A stretch of 64,000 nt of DNA from Bacillus sp. EB600 (GTDB taxonomy: Bacteria > Bacillota > Bacilli > Bacillales > Cytobacillaceae): assembly GCF_024494385.1 (NCBI RefSeq), contig NZ_JAEVLT010000001.1:1-64000 (forward strand), given 5' to 3'. The translations under genes were made by a program, and so were the position numbers. The notes beneath the pieces were generated by a model. The model saw only the letters and a list, made by a program, of their open reading frames with translations. It did not search any database and was not told where the DNA came from. How positions within the stretch are numbered: the first letter of the stretch is position 1; the number at the start of each line of letters is the position of its first letter. This document shows positions 1 to 7,841 of the stretch, piece by piece.

Positions 1-140
1 TAGCTATATCAAGGCATACCTGCCTATTTCAGTGTGCGAAAGTTGAGTAATTATTTATTAATCGTGAAATAATTTTTCTGAATTTTTTAAATACCTTTAA
101 AAACAGATTGAATTTCCCTTGTTAAAATTATGGTTTTCAG

Positions 141-647
141 TTAAAAGGCAAGCTTAAAAGGAACTTGGAAATACGCTATCATGAAAGTTGTGATAATTAT
201 TGAAAGGATATAAGCTAGGAATGGATGTTTCTGATGTATGGCAATGACCGAAAACATAACAATGTCAAATGGAAATGAATACCAAAATTCCCACCCATTC
301 TGATAAGAAATTCTCCCCGACACATACAATACCCACTCCACTGCAATATATATCCCAGACCACAGCAATATATACATCCCCCGCCAGACCCATTTTTCAG
401 GAAAATGGCTGAGAAAAAGTAGGATACTAATTGGCATCGTAAAAAGAGCATAAACAATCACTGTCATACTTTGACCATATAGCCAATCGGGATGGAACTT
501 CCATAAGGTATGGTCTTGTACAATGTATTCGTAAAGCAAACCGCCTGTGGCAATAAATAACATACTAGCATGGTACTTTTTCCAATTCTTCCAATTTCCC
601 CATTTAAATGAAGCCATAATGGTCAAAACGGCAATAGCAACGTGCAT
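141..647 (-). CDS. CBO0543 family membrane protein
   Basis: A 168-residue, Trp-rich integral membrane protein with about five hydrophobic segments. The N-terminal helix is followed by a W-G-N-W-K-N-W-K-K-Y stretch, which is typical of the CBO0543 family seen in Bacillus and Clostridium. No function is known for the family. I chose the ATG at 647 because the AAGG motif lies 9 bases upstream; a GTG two codons earlier would leave only 3 bases. The gene stands alone with no clear partner. Family assignment is by recognition of the N-terminal pattern and general layout, so it is moderately sure. Confidence 0.7.
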   Translation of the reverse strand: MHVAIAVLTIMASFKWGNWKNWKKYHASMLFIATGGLLYEYIVQDHTLWKFHPDWLYGQSMTVIVYALFTMPISILLFLSHFPEKWVWRGMYILLWSGIYIAVEWVLYVSGRISYQNGWEFWYSFPFDIVMFSVIAIHQKHPFLAYILSIIITTFMIAYFQVPFKLAF

Positions 648-834
648 TTTCACTGACCTTTCAGATGCTTTTTAAAACAGTTTCCCCTATCCTAACCATT
701 ATATGTAGAAAAATCCAAATCAACCTTAATTGTTTTCATGAACCAACCAAGTGAAAAACTAATCAATAGAGCAAGACAATGTATTGATAGTTGTTTTATT
801 GGTACAATAACCTGATTTTCTCTTTCTCATTAAG

Positions 835-866
835 AAAAGACATGCCGAATTAGTCGTCATGTCTCA
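835..866 (-). terminator. Probable terminator of the YceI gene
   Basis: Read on the minus strand, AGACATG and CATGTCT form a 7-bp stem around a 13-base loop, followed by TTTTCTT. It lies about 60 bases past the YceI stop codon. Confidence 0.55.
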
Positions 867-923
867 TAACATACAATGTATACGGCAGAAATTAGGAATC
901 ATATTCTGTGTAAACATTTTGGA

Positions 924-1454
924 TTATTGTTTTGATGCTTGTATGTCTAGTGAAATTTGTACTTGGTCTGCAACTAACACTCCACCAGTTTCTAATGCAG
1001 CGTTCCATGTGAGTCCGTACTCACTTCTACTGATTGACCCGCTAGCCTCGAACCCGGCTTTTTCATTTCCATAAGGATCTTTTCCGCTTCCCTCGTAACT
1101 AACATGAAACGTTTCCGGTTTAGTGGTCCCACGAATCGTTAAGTCCCCTGTTACTTCATATTCACCAGGGCTCTTCTTTGTGATTTGAGTCGATTTAAAT
1201 GTCATTTTAGGAAAGTGTTCAACATCAAAGAAATCGGCTGAGCGCAAATGATTATCCCGGTCTTCATTACGTGTATCCACACTGTTCACATCGACTGAGA
1301 ATTCAATTGTTGCTGTTGTTAGGTCCTCAAGATCAGCATCTATTGATGCATCAAAAGTTCGAAACGTACCTTTAACTTTAGACACCATCATGTGCCTAAT
1401 TTTGAAATCAATACTGCTATGTGCAGGGTCTAAATTCCACTTACTATTCGTCAT
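924..1454 (-). CDS. YceI family protein
   Basis: A 176-residue protein that is a complete YceI domain (lipocalin-like beta barrel, often binding isoprenoid or amide lipids). The family hallmark is at the N-terminus: W-x-L-D-P-A-H-S-S-I-D-F-K-I-R-H-M at residues 6-22, with alternating hydrophobic strands to the end. It has no signal peptide, so it is probably cytoplasmic, unlike secreted E. coli YceI. The start is well supported by GTAGGAGG 6 bases before the ATG. It is monocistronic, with a terminator downstream. The exact ligand and role cannot be told from the sequence. Confidence 0.9.
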   Translation of the reverse strand: MTNSKWNLDPAHSSIDFKIRHMMVSKVKGTFRTFDASIDADLEDLTTATIEFSVDVNSVDTRNEDRDNHLRSADFFDVEHFPKMTFKSTQITKKSPGEYEVTGDLTIRGTTKPETFHVSYEGSGKDPYGNEKAGFEASGSISRSEYGLTWNAALETGGVLVADQVQISLDIQASKQ

Positions 1455-1632
1455 AAAATTCCTCCTACTTTTTTACACACCCACAGACAGAGTAGACAAA
1501 AATACAAGATTTTATACAGCAATTTTATTTTCGGAAGAGACTTTTTAATATAGAAAAATTTAATAGGAACTTACACAATTGCAACAAAAAGAAATACGAT
1601 AGCCTAATGAAGCCTTTACTCCCTATACTAAT

Positions 1633-2376
1633 TCAAGCAAAATAAGCCTTTATTTTTTGTTTCATGTCCTCTTTGTTTTCTGCGAATTGACGATGGCGAT
1701 GACCATTGCCTCCAGAAGGATGAGGAAAACCATTTAAAACATTATTTGCGTTCATATAATCGTTGTCTGCAAGAAAGGTCAGTACTTTTGCAACATTCAC
1801 TCCCAACGGAATGATTAATGCCTGATTTAACTTTTCTACTTCTTTTGCAAAGTTTTCAATCACATATCTTTTCAGAAACTCCGTTTTTAAAAGATTCGGT
1901 GTCGATCCGCTATAGTTTTTTCCATTATAAAAGACGGGATACGTAATAACCGATGTAGTCTGAACGAGGTGACTGGCCGTAGTAAATAGCTCGCTTGTAG
2001 AGGCTATTCCTAAATAGTTCTGTAGTTGCAACTCATCTAGCATTGCAATTAAGTTTTTTCGCATGGTTCCTTCAAAGCTGGAATTTTTCTTCACTTGGTG
2101 CAGGATCTCTTCATCACCAACCTCTATGCCCTTTAATTCGATTACAGTGGAATAAGATTTTTTCATTTGATGGAGGCCTGGTGTAATTCCTGCAATAACT
2201 ACTTTTGCAAGCTCATTTACGTATTCAAATGGAGCATAATAAATTTCAAGCTTTTTCTTTGTATCTTTTTCAAGCAAGAACTGCTCACTAAGGATTGCTT
2301 CCTCTTTCAGCGGTGCTGACAAAGATAAGATTAATTTCTTGTATGTATCAAATTTCGAATAGGATGCAATAGCCAT
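1633..2376 (-). CDS. Uracil-DNA glycosylase superfamily-like protein
   Basis: A 247-residue protein resembling the UDG superfamily. A hydrophobic strand ending in A-G-I-T-P-G at about residues 61-66 matches the family's water-activating G-x-x-P-G loop. Near the C-terminus, G-F-P-H-P-S-G-G-N at about 216-224 matches the H-P-S DNA-intercalation motif. Between them lie mixed helices and strands. The start is set at the second ATG because GGAGG lies 9 bases before it, against 3 bases for the first. Members with this layout are often annotated only as uracil-DNA glycosylase family; whether this one excises uracil is unproven. Confidence 0.6.
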   Translation of the reverse strand: MAIASYSKFDTYKKLILSLSAPLKEEAILSEQFLLEKDTKKKLEIYYAPFEYVNELAKVVIAGITPGLHQMKKSYSTVIELKGIEVGDEEILHQVKKNSSFEGTMRKNLIAMLDELQLQNYLGIASTSELFTTASHLVQTTSVITYPVFYNGKNYSGSTPNLLKTEFLKRYVIENFAKEVEKLNQALIIPLGVNVAKVLTFLADNDYMNANNVLNGFPHPSGGNGHRHRQFAENKEDMKQKIKAYFA

Positions 2377-2510
2377 TAACATGATCCTCCAATCACACTT
2401 CTTTTAATGAAAGGTAATTCTTTATTTTAAAATTAGCAAGACAAGGTCTAGGATTCCTTCCAATGGTTCGTGATGAACAAAATTATTTCACCAACTTGCC
2501 CCTTTTTCAG

Positions 2511-2540
2511 AAAAAAATAGACTGCCAAAATGGCAGCCCT
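2511..2540 (-). terminator. Terminator of the ybjQ operon
   Basis: On the minus strand, CTGCC and GGCAG pair around ATTTT and are followed by TCTATTTTTTTC. It lies just past the stop of the small membrane protein gene. Confidence 0.65.
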
Positions 2541-2573
2541 ATATAAACATTATTTTTGCCAATGTTTGTTTTT

Positions 2574-2813
2574 TCATCTATTTTGTCCGCTTACTTCTTC
2601 CTCAATATACATTCGTTCACCTGTGTTTGGATTGATATAGACGCGAGTTACAACCTGTGAAACTGGATCAATGGAGACTTCCTTAGTTGCTTCAAAGCCT
2701 TCGGTGTGGTTCGAGCTGTTTGCCTTATAGCGTTTGTCTTTTCGCTTAGAAATGATCCAGAAAAGAAGTATTACTGCTAATTGAAACAATAGGTAAAAGA
2801 TTACCCATTTCAT
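2574..2813 (-). CDS. Small single-pass membrane protein
   Basis: A 79-residue protein with one N-terminal transmembrane helix (about residues 3-20), then a basic stretch (K-R-K-D-K-R) and a soluble tail that contains a V-Y-I-N-P-N-T-G-E-R-M-Y sequence. The positive-inside rule predicts a cytoplasmic tail. It begins 2 bases after the ybjQ stop codon, and its ribosome binding site lies inside the end of ybjQ, so the two are almost certainly co-translated. I do not recognise a family; the tight pairing suggests it acts with, or anchors, YbjQ. Confidence 0.75.
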   Translation of the reverse strand: MKWVIFYLLFQLAVILLFWIISKRKDKRYKANSSNHTEGFEATKEVSIDPVSQVVTRVYINPNTGERMYIEEEVSGQNR

Positions 2814-2815
2814 CC

Positions 2816-3139
2816 TTACTCCGCCTTTTCAACTACCACGGCGGTTCCGTAAGCAACGATCTCACTCATATTTTGGGCAATTTCTCCTGAATCATATCGA
2901 AACATGACAACCGCATTGGCACCCATTGCCTGCGCATTTTTTATTAACCGGTCCATTGCTTGTTTTCTTGCGTCTTCAAGCATTTCTGTATATTCTTTAA
3001 TTTCACCTCCTGCTAAAGAACGGATTGCTGCGGTAACCTGTCCAGCAAATCCTCTGCTTCTCACAACTAAACCAAAGCAAGCACCCTTTACTTCTTTAAT
3101 TTGGTAGCCCTCAATCTTTTCAGTGGTGACAATCAGCAT
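2816..3139 (-). CDS. ybjQ: YbjQ/UPF0145 heavy-metal-binding-like protein
   Basis: A 107-residue protein matching the YbjQ (UPF0145) family, which forms small pentameric barrels sometimes described as heavy-metal-binding-like. Family signs are the N-terminal T-T-E-x-I-E-G-Y-x-I-x-E-V-K-G strand, the central A-R-x-x-A-M-D-R-L helix and A-N-A-V-V-M-F-R-Y-D near residues 74-83. The length is normal for the family. AAGGAGGG precedes the ATG. It is the first gene of a two-gene operon with the small membrane protein. The biological function of the family is not established. Confidence 0.9.
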   Translation of the reverse strand: MLIVTTEKIEGYQIKEVKGACFGLVVRSRGFAGQVTAAIRSLAGGEIKEYTEMLEDARKQAMDRLIKNAQAMGANAVVMFRYDSGEIAQNMSEIVAYGTAVVVEKAE

Positions 3140-3346
3140 TAAAAATCCCTCCTTAAGTGATTAAGTTTCATTATTATCATTTATGATAAAAGTAACTTAA
3201 ATGAATTAAATTGTAAATCATTTTTAAGTTTTCAGAAAACTTTACTAAGAAAAAATAGGAGGGTTCATCCAATTCGTTAGTGGAATAAATGATTGTATTT
3301 CAAACCAGAGAAGAAAACGTGGTAATTGAAAATAGTGTAAAGCTAC

Positions 3347-3384
3347 GGGAACGGGCACGATTCGTTCTTATTCGTTCTCGTCCC
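3347..3384 (-). other. Imperfect GC-richer inverted repeat between ybjQ and RNase J
   Basis: GGGAACGGGCACGA and TCGTTCTCGTCCC face each other around TTCGTTCTTAT, with an internal CGTTC repeat. It lies about 35 bases past the RNase J stop. The stem is imperfect and there is no T-run, so it is either a weak transcript-end structure or a small repeat. The rest of 3140-3346 shows nothing beyond a likely ybjQ promoter. Confidence 0.3.
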
Positions 3385-3418
3385 TCCATTTTTCAGTTTC
3401 ATATTTACGATTAGCTAT

Positions 3419-5092
3419 TTATATTTCAATAATAATTGGGAGTATCATTGGCTTTCTCTTTGTCTCTTTAAATAAATATTGTCCGACTGATTTTTTAATC
3501 GTTTGTTTCATAACTTTCCATTGACGTATATTTTCTGCTTGTAAATCTTTTATTGCTTTTTTAACAAGTTGATTTACCTCATTTATGAGTTCCTCGGAAT
3601 TTTTCACATAGACAAATCCTCGTGTAATTGTATCGGGACCTGAAATAAGCTTTCGTTCAGATTTACTGAGCGTTAACACAATAACCATCATTCCATCCTC
3701 GGAAAGCTGTTTGCGATCTCGCAGTACAATTTCTCCGATGTCGCCAACACCCATGCCATCAACATATGTATCGCCTGATGGGATTTTTCGAGTTTGGCGG
3801 GCTATCCCGTTTTCAAAGTCGACGACATCACCATTTTTAATAATAAATGTATTTCCTTCCTCTACTCCAACGGATTCGGCTAACAATCGATGATGGTGCA
3901 ACATTCGAAACTCACCGTGAATGGGAATAAAATAGGTTGGTTTCATTAATGTCAGCATCAGCTTTAAGTCTTCTTGATAGCCATGTCCGGAAACATGCAT
4001 TCCCGTTGAACTTCCCGAGCCGTAAACCACTTTTGCTCCAAGCTGAAATAAATTGTCAATAATTCGAGAAACATCCTTTTCATTTCCTGGGATTGGTGAT
4101 GCTGCTAAAATGACGGTATCTCCTGGGTAAATAGCTACATCTCGGTAGTTACCGGTCGCAAGACGGGCAAGGGCAGCCATCGGCTCTCCTTGACTTCCTG
4201 TACAAAGGATGACAACCCGTTCAGGCGACAATTTTTCAACTTCGTTAGCGTCAATTAACATGCCTTCTGGAATGTTGATATAACCTCGTTCGATCGCAAT
4301 TGAGACAACATTCACCATACTTCGGCCAAGCAATGCAAGTTTGCGATTTGTTTTTATGGCAGCATGCACAACTTGCTGAACACGATTCACATTCGAAGCG
4401 AAGGTAGAGATGAAGATCTTTCCTTGAGCTTTCATAAACTCCTCATCCATATGGCCTGCTATTTTTTGCTCCGATGGTGTCAGGCCGGGACGTTCGGCAT
4501 TAGTACTTTCAGATACTAAGGCCAAGACACCATTACTGCCTATTTCGGCCATTTTATGAATATCCGAATATTGGTTATTTTCAGGTGTCAAATCGAATTT
4601 GAAGTCCCCGGTATGGACAACACTTCCTTCGGGCGTATGAAAGACGATACCCAGACAATCTGGAATACTATGGCTTACTTTGAAAAAGGAAGCCTTTATC
4701 ATCCCAAACTCAAGCTCTGAATCCGAGTCAATGGTAATAAGTTTGGTATCCCTTTTAAGCCGATGCTCATCTAACTTTAATTCTATTAACCCTAGTGTAA
4801 ATCGGGTGGCATAAATGGAAACATTTAATTTTTTTAAAAAGTAAGGTATACCGCCGATATGATCCTCGTGTCCATGTGTCACCAGTAAAGCACGAATTTT
4901 GTCCTGATTCTCTTCTAGGTAAGACATATCAGGGATAATTAAATCAATTCCCAACAAACTTTCGTCCGGGAACTTGCCGCCACAGTCGACGATTACCATG
5001 TCGTCTGCATATTGAATAACATACATATTTTTACCAATTTCATTGATGCCGCCTAAAGCGAAAATGGATAATGCAGTTTCATTGGTTTTCAA
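3419..5092 (-). CDS. Ribonuclease J family enzyme
   Basis: A 557-residue metallo-beta-lactamase/beta-CASP nuclease. H-G-H-E-D-H-I-G-G at residues 73-81 is the zinc-binding motif, H141 and D163 supply further ligands, and P-I-H-G-E-F-R-M-L in the second half is a beta-CASP motif. Length and layout match RNase J1/J2, the 5'-3' exo- and endonucleases of mRNA decay in Firmicutes. The complete zinc motif is more like J1 than J2, in which it is degenerate. The gene lies alone, away from the usual rnjA or rnjB neighbourhoods, so it may be an extra paralogue; I therefore give no symbol. The start is TTG, set by GGGAGG 6 bases upstream. Confidence 0.93.
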   Translation of the reverse strand: MKTNETALSIFALGGINEIGKNMYVIQYADDMVIVDCGGKFPDESLLGIDLIIPDMSYLEENQDKIRALLVTHGHEDHIGGIPYFLKKLNVSIYATRFTLGLIELKLDEHRLKRDTKLITIDSDSELEFGMIKASFFKVSHSIPDCLGIVFHTPEGSVVHTGDFKFDLTPENNQYSDIHKMAEIGSNGVLALVSESTNAERPGLTPSEQKIAGHMDEEFMKAQGKIFISTFASNVNRVQQVVHAAIKTNRKLALLGRSMVNVVSIAIERGYINIPEGMLIDANEVEKLSPERVVILCTGSQGEPMAALARLATGNYRDVAIYPGDTVILAASPIPGNEKDVSRIIDNLFQLGAKVVYGSGSSTGMHVSGHGYQEDLKLMLTLMKPTYFIPIHGEFRMLHHHRLLAESVGVEEGNTFIIKNGDVVDFENGIARQTRKIPSGDTYVDGMGVGDIGEIVLRDRKQLSEDGMMVIVLTLSKSERKLISGPDTITRGFVYVKNSEELINEVNQLVKKAIKDLQAENIRQWKVMKQTIKKSVGQYLFKETKRKPMILPIIIEI

Positions 5093-5174
5093 TTTTTATA
5101 TCCTCCCAATCGCAATTAAATATTGATAGTCTTCCCCCTTAAAATCTTTTTTATTAATTTCGATGGAACTCAAT

Positions 5175-5217
5175 AAAAAAAGCTTGTAGATTCTGAACGA
5201 TCTACAAGCTTTTTTTA
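5175..5217 (-). terminator. Strong bidirectional terminator
   Basis: A 15-bp stem (AAAAAGCTTGTAGAT with ATCTACAAGCTTTTT) around an 8-base loop, with A-runs and T-runs on either side. It ends the isomerase gene on the minus strand and isolates it from RNase J. Confidence 0.9.
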
Positions 5218-5228
5218 TATGCTACAAC

Positions 5229-6011
5229 TTATCCTATATTGCTCTGACTAGGAGCCCAACTTTGGAGTTCGTTTTTATCATGCTCAATTTTTTGTTTTAT
5301 TTTGTTTTGTTCCCCACATGGGTATTCAATTGCGCAAGGAACGTCCTCAGAAAATTGATTTAAAATAGATCTAATATCTAAATCCCCTGATTCCATATCA
5401 GTTGCTTCAAGCTTTTCCCCTTGCTTCTTAACATTTTTTATATGTACATACTGAACAAATGGTCTTAGAACCTTCGCGCTTTCGATTGGGTTTTCATCAA
5501 AATAAACAAAATTGGCAACATCAAAAGTCAACCCGAGAGATAAATCAAACTCGGCCGCTTCTTCCATAAATGCTTTTAGTCTTGAAGAACTGCCTCTTTC
5601 ATTCGACTGATCATTCTCAATCAATAGCTTTGTTGTAAATTGATTTAATAATCGCTTGATTTTTTCAGCTATTTCCTTCGTTAACTTTTCCAAGTCTCCC
5701 AATGTTACTTTCATTTGAAGTGCATGTAAAAGCTCTGCTTCTTTAAAATAATCTTCCAGCACTGGATTTACTTCATTGTCTTTAAATAAATCGTCAGGTA
5801 CTGAATAAAAAAGCTTCACTTGTTCTTTCTTAGCGATTTCAGCTGTTTGTTTCAACTCCTCTTCTCCATCAGTTACAAACTCTCTGCGAATTTCAACATA
5901 ATCAATTCCTACTGATTTTATTTCATGAAGTAATTCAGCTTGGCGGATGGTAGAATTCTCTTTCATTACTTGCTGATAGGCAATCGTATTTAATGCAATC
6001 GTACGTGGCAT
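5229..6011 (-). CDS. Sugar phosphate isomerase/epimerase (xylose isomerase-like TIM barrel)
   Basis: A 260-residue protein of the AP-endonuclease-2/xylose-isomerase-like TIM-barrel superfamily. Visible signs are the A-L-N-T-I-A-Y start strand, V-G-I-D-Y-V-E-I-R-R near residues 35-44, L-I-E-N-D at about 135, L-T-F-D-V-A-N-F around 162 and Y-V-H-I-K-N-V near 188. Acidic and His residues in these strands usually bind a divalent metal. The substrate is unknown. The ATG at 6011 is preferred because AGGAA lies 7 bases upstream. A terminator separates it from the transporter upstream, so co-regulation with that gene is not evident. Confidence 0.8.
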   Translation of the reverse strand: MPRTIALNTIAYQQVMKENSTIRQAELLHEIKSVGIDYVEIRREFVTDGEEELKQTAEIAKKEQVKLFYSVPDDLFKDNEVNPVLEDYFKEAELLHALQMKVTLGDLEKLTKEIAEKIKRLLNQFTTKLLIENDQSNERGSSSRLKAFMEEAAEFDLSLGLTFDVANFVYFDENPIESAKVLRPFVQYVHIKNVKKQGEKLEATDMESGDLDIRSILNQFSEDVPCAIEYPCGEQNKIKQKIEHDKNELQSWAPSQSNIG

Positions 6012-6161
6012 TGACAAATTCCTTTCTAGATGAAATTATTTCTATTTGAGCTTTTTTGACAAGTCCTTTTCTCAAATCATTGGACCCTCTTTCCTTTACA
6101 GTCTTACTGACGCTCAGTTTATCATTATATCTTTAAATTTAACCTTTTATAGTCAAATGCA

Positions 6162-6195
6162 GAAAAAAGAAAGAAACACGCGTTTCCTTCTTTTT
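6162..6195 (-). terminator. Terminator of the MFS transporter gene
   Basis: On the minus strand, AAAAAGAAGGAAAC pairs with GTTTCTTTCTTTTT (one G-U pair) around a 4-base loop. It is placed directly after the MFS stop codon. Confidence 0.75.
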
Positions 6196-6222
6196 AAAAA
6201 GTAATATAGTGTCTACACCACC

Positions 6223-7446
6223 TTAAGCAGATTGCTTCAATTGGATGGATGCTCTAACCTGCTTCTGCTTGAGACCAAGCATAACGATAAACGAAACGAC
6301 GTATAAAATGGCTAAGTATGTCATCGCCACAGTCATATCATAGTTTTGCAGGATATGACCAACAAGAATTGGTGACAATCCCCCTAATGCTCTGCCGAAG
6401 TTAAAGATTGCGTTTGTGGCAGTGCTTCGGATTTGAACAGGATAATAGCTGCTTATCAATGCTCCATATCCAGCAAACATACCGTTTGAAAAGAAACCAA
6501 CGATTGCCCCACCGATTAAAAGGCCTGCACTTCCGTGGGCATGAGCGTATAAGAATACGGCGGAGGCTGAAGCTAATAGGAACATTCCATAGGTGCGTTT
6601 TATCCCAAACTTATCAGCGAATTGTCCAAATGTCAGCATCCCAATAAGCATTCCTACCGCTGTACTGATTGTCCAAAGAGCTGAACTTGAAACTGACAAT
6701 CCTTGTGATTTCTGCAGCATTGACGGAAGCCAAATCATTAAACCATTGTATCCAGCAATCTGTACGGTTGCCATGATTGCTAAAGAAATTGTCGTTATTG
6801 TCGTTTTAGGATCTTCAAACAACTGAATCAATTTGCCCTTTTCTCGTCTTCTGTCAGCTTTTTTGTGCTTTTGTGCTGCCAGCCATTCTGGTGATTCGCC
6901 TAAGTTTTTCCGAACAATAAACGCAAAAACTACCGGAATTGCTCCTACAAAAAACAATGCTCTCCATCCTAAAGTTGGAAGGATGAATGCGCTAAGCAAC
7001 GCGGCAAGAATAACACCAATTTGCGCACCAGTGCTTACATAGGAGGATGCCCTGCCTTGTTTGTTCTTTGGCCATGCTTCTGCAACAAGAGTCATACCAA
7101 TTCCGTATTCTCCTCCTGCACCAAGCCCTGCAATAAATCTAAATACATAGACTTGTTCAATATTGGTTGCAAAACCAGTTAAGACGGTACCAAGCGCAAA
7201 GAATAAAATACTATAGGTGAACACCTTTACCCTGCCAAATTTATCGGCTAAAATCCCAAAGATTACTCCTCCAACCAGCATTCCGATATTCGTGATCGAA
7301 GAAATAAGACCGCCAGTGGTTAGGTCAATGTGAAAATTGGCAATAATCATTGACATGGCAAAAGAAATAAACATGATATCCATGCCTTCTAATGTTAAAC
7401 CTGCTACTGATGCAACTACTGTTTTGTTCTGATAATTCATTTTCAT
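6223..7446 (-). CDS. MFS transporter under pyrimidine (PyrR-type) control
   Basis: A 407-residue, 12-helix major facilitator of the aromatic acid/sugar symporter style. The loop 2-3 motif G-x-x-A-D-K-F-G-R-V-K lies near residue 65, G-G-E-Y-G-I-G-M-T-L in helix 4 near 115, and its second-half copy F-A-D-K-F-G-I-K-R near 275. A basic central loop (K-K-A-D-R-R-R-E-K) separates the halves. SD GGAGGGG precedes ATGAAAATG, and I start at the first ATG. A PyrR attenuator lies about 145 bases upstream, so the substrate is inferred to be a pyrimidine or precursor such as uracil, uridine or orotate. Substrate identity is inference only. Confidence 0.88.
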   Translation of the reverse strand: MKMNYQNKTVVASVAGLTLEGMDIMFISFAMSMIIANFHIDLTTGGLISSITNIGMLVGGVIFGILADKFGRVKVFTYSILFFALGTVLTGFATNIEQVYVFRFIAGLGAGGEYGIGMTLVAEAWPKNKQGRASSYVSTGAQIGVILAALLSAFILPTLGWRALFFVGAIPVVFAFIVRKNLGESPEWLAAQKHKKADRRREKGKLIQLFEDPKTTITTISLAIMATVQIAGYNGLMIWLPSMLQKSQGLSVSSSALWTISTAVGMLIGMLTFGQFADKFGIKRTYGMFLLASASAVFLYAHAHGSAGLLIGGAIVGFFSNGMFAGYGALISSYYPVQIRSTATNAIFNFGRALGGLSPILVGHILQNYDMTVAMTYLAILYVVSFIVMLGLKQKQVRASIQLKQSA

Positions 7447-7590
7447 TTCCCCTCCAGTTTGTTCTTGCAATAAATTGGATGTTTTGAAGGGAATGGATGT
7501 ACAATTCAATTGGATGAATTTTTTCCATTCTCTTTTCAAGCCTCACAGGACTAGTTTAAAAGAGTACTGTTGTCTTTACTGAAATCATAT

Positions 7591-7697
7591 AAAAATGCCC
7601 TTCTGTCTCAGAGGACAAAAGGGCATGGGTTTACAAAAATATACATAACCAGTTGATTACAACCGCCCTTTTCAGCCTCTCTGGACCGAATTAAAGG
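7591..7697 (-). promoter_or_regulatory. PyrR-type pyrimidine attenuator leader
   Basis: Read on the minus strand, 7697-7663 contains CCTTTAATTCGGTCCAGAG followed by AGGCTGAAAAGG. This matches the PyrR-binding anti-antiterminator of Bacillus pyr leaders (consensus core GTCCAGAGAGGCT-N-AAAAGG). It is followed at 7627-7591 by ATGCCCTT, a loop, AAGGGCAT and TTTTT, an intrinsic terminator containing the usual TTGTCCTCTGAGACA-like loop region. With UMP/UTP present, PyrR should bind and favour termination. The target is the MFS gene, and there is no other open frame before it. Confidence 0.85.
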
Positions 7698-7841
7698 TAT
7701 TTTATTGATATTTATATTAGCATGTTGCTACCCTTGTTTCAATAAAAAAATTATTTAAATATATCTTTAAGTCTATAAAACAGCTCTTTTCTGCTTTGTC
7801 TTGTGTTTCTCAATAGCATTGGGGAACTGCATGGGAGCAAC

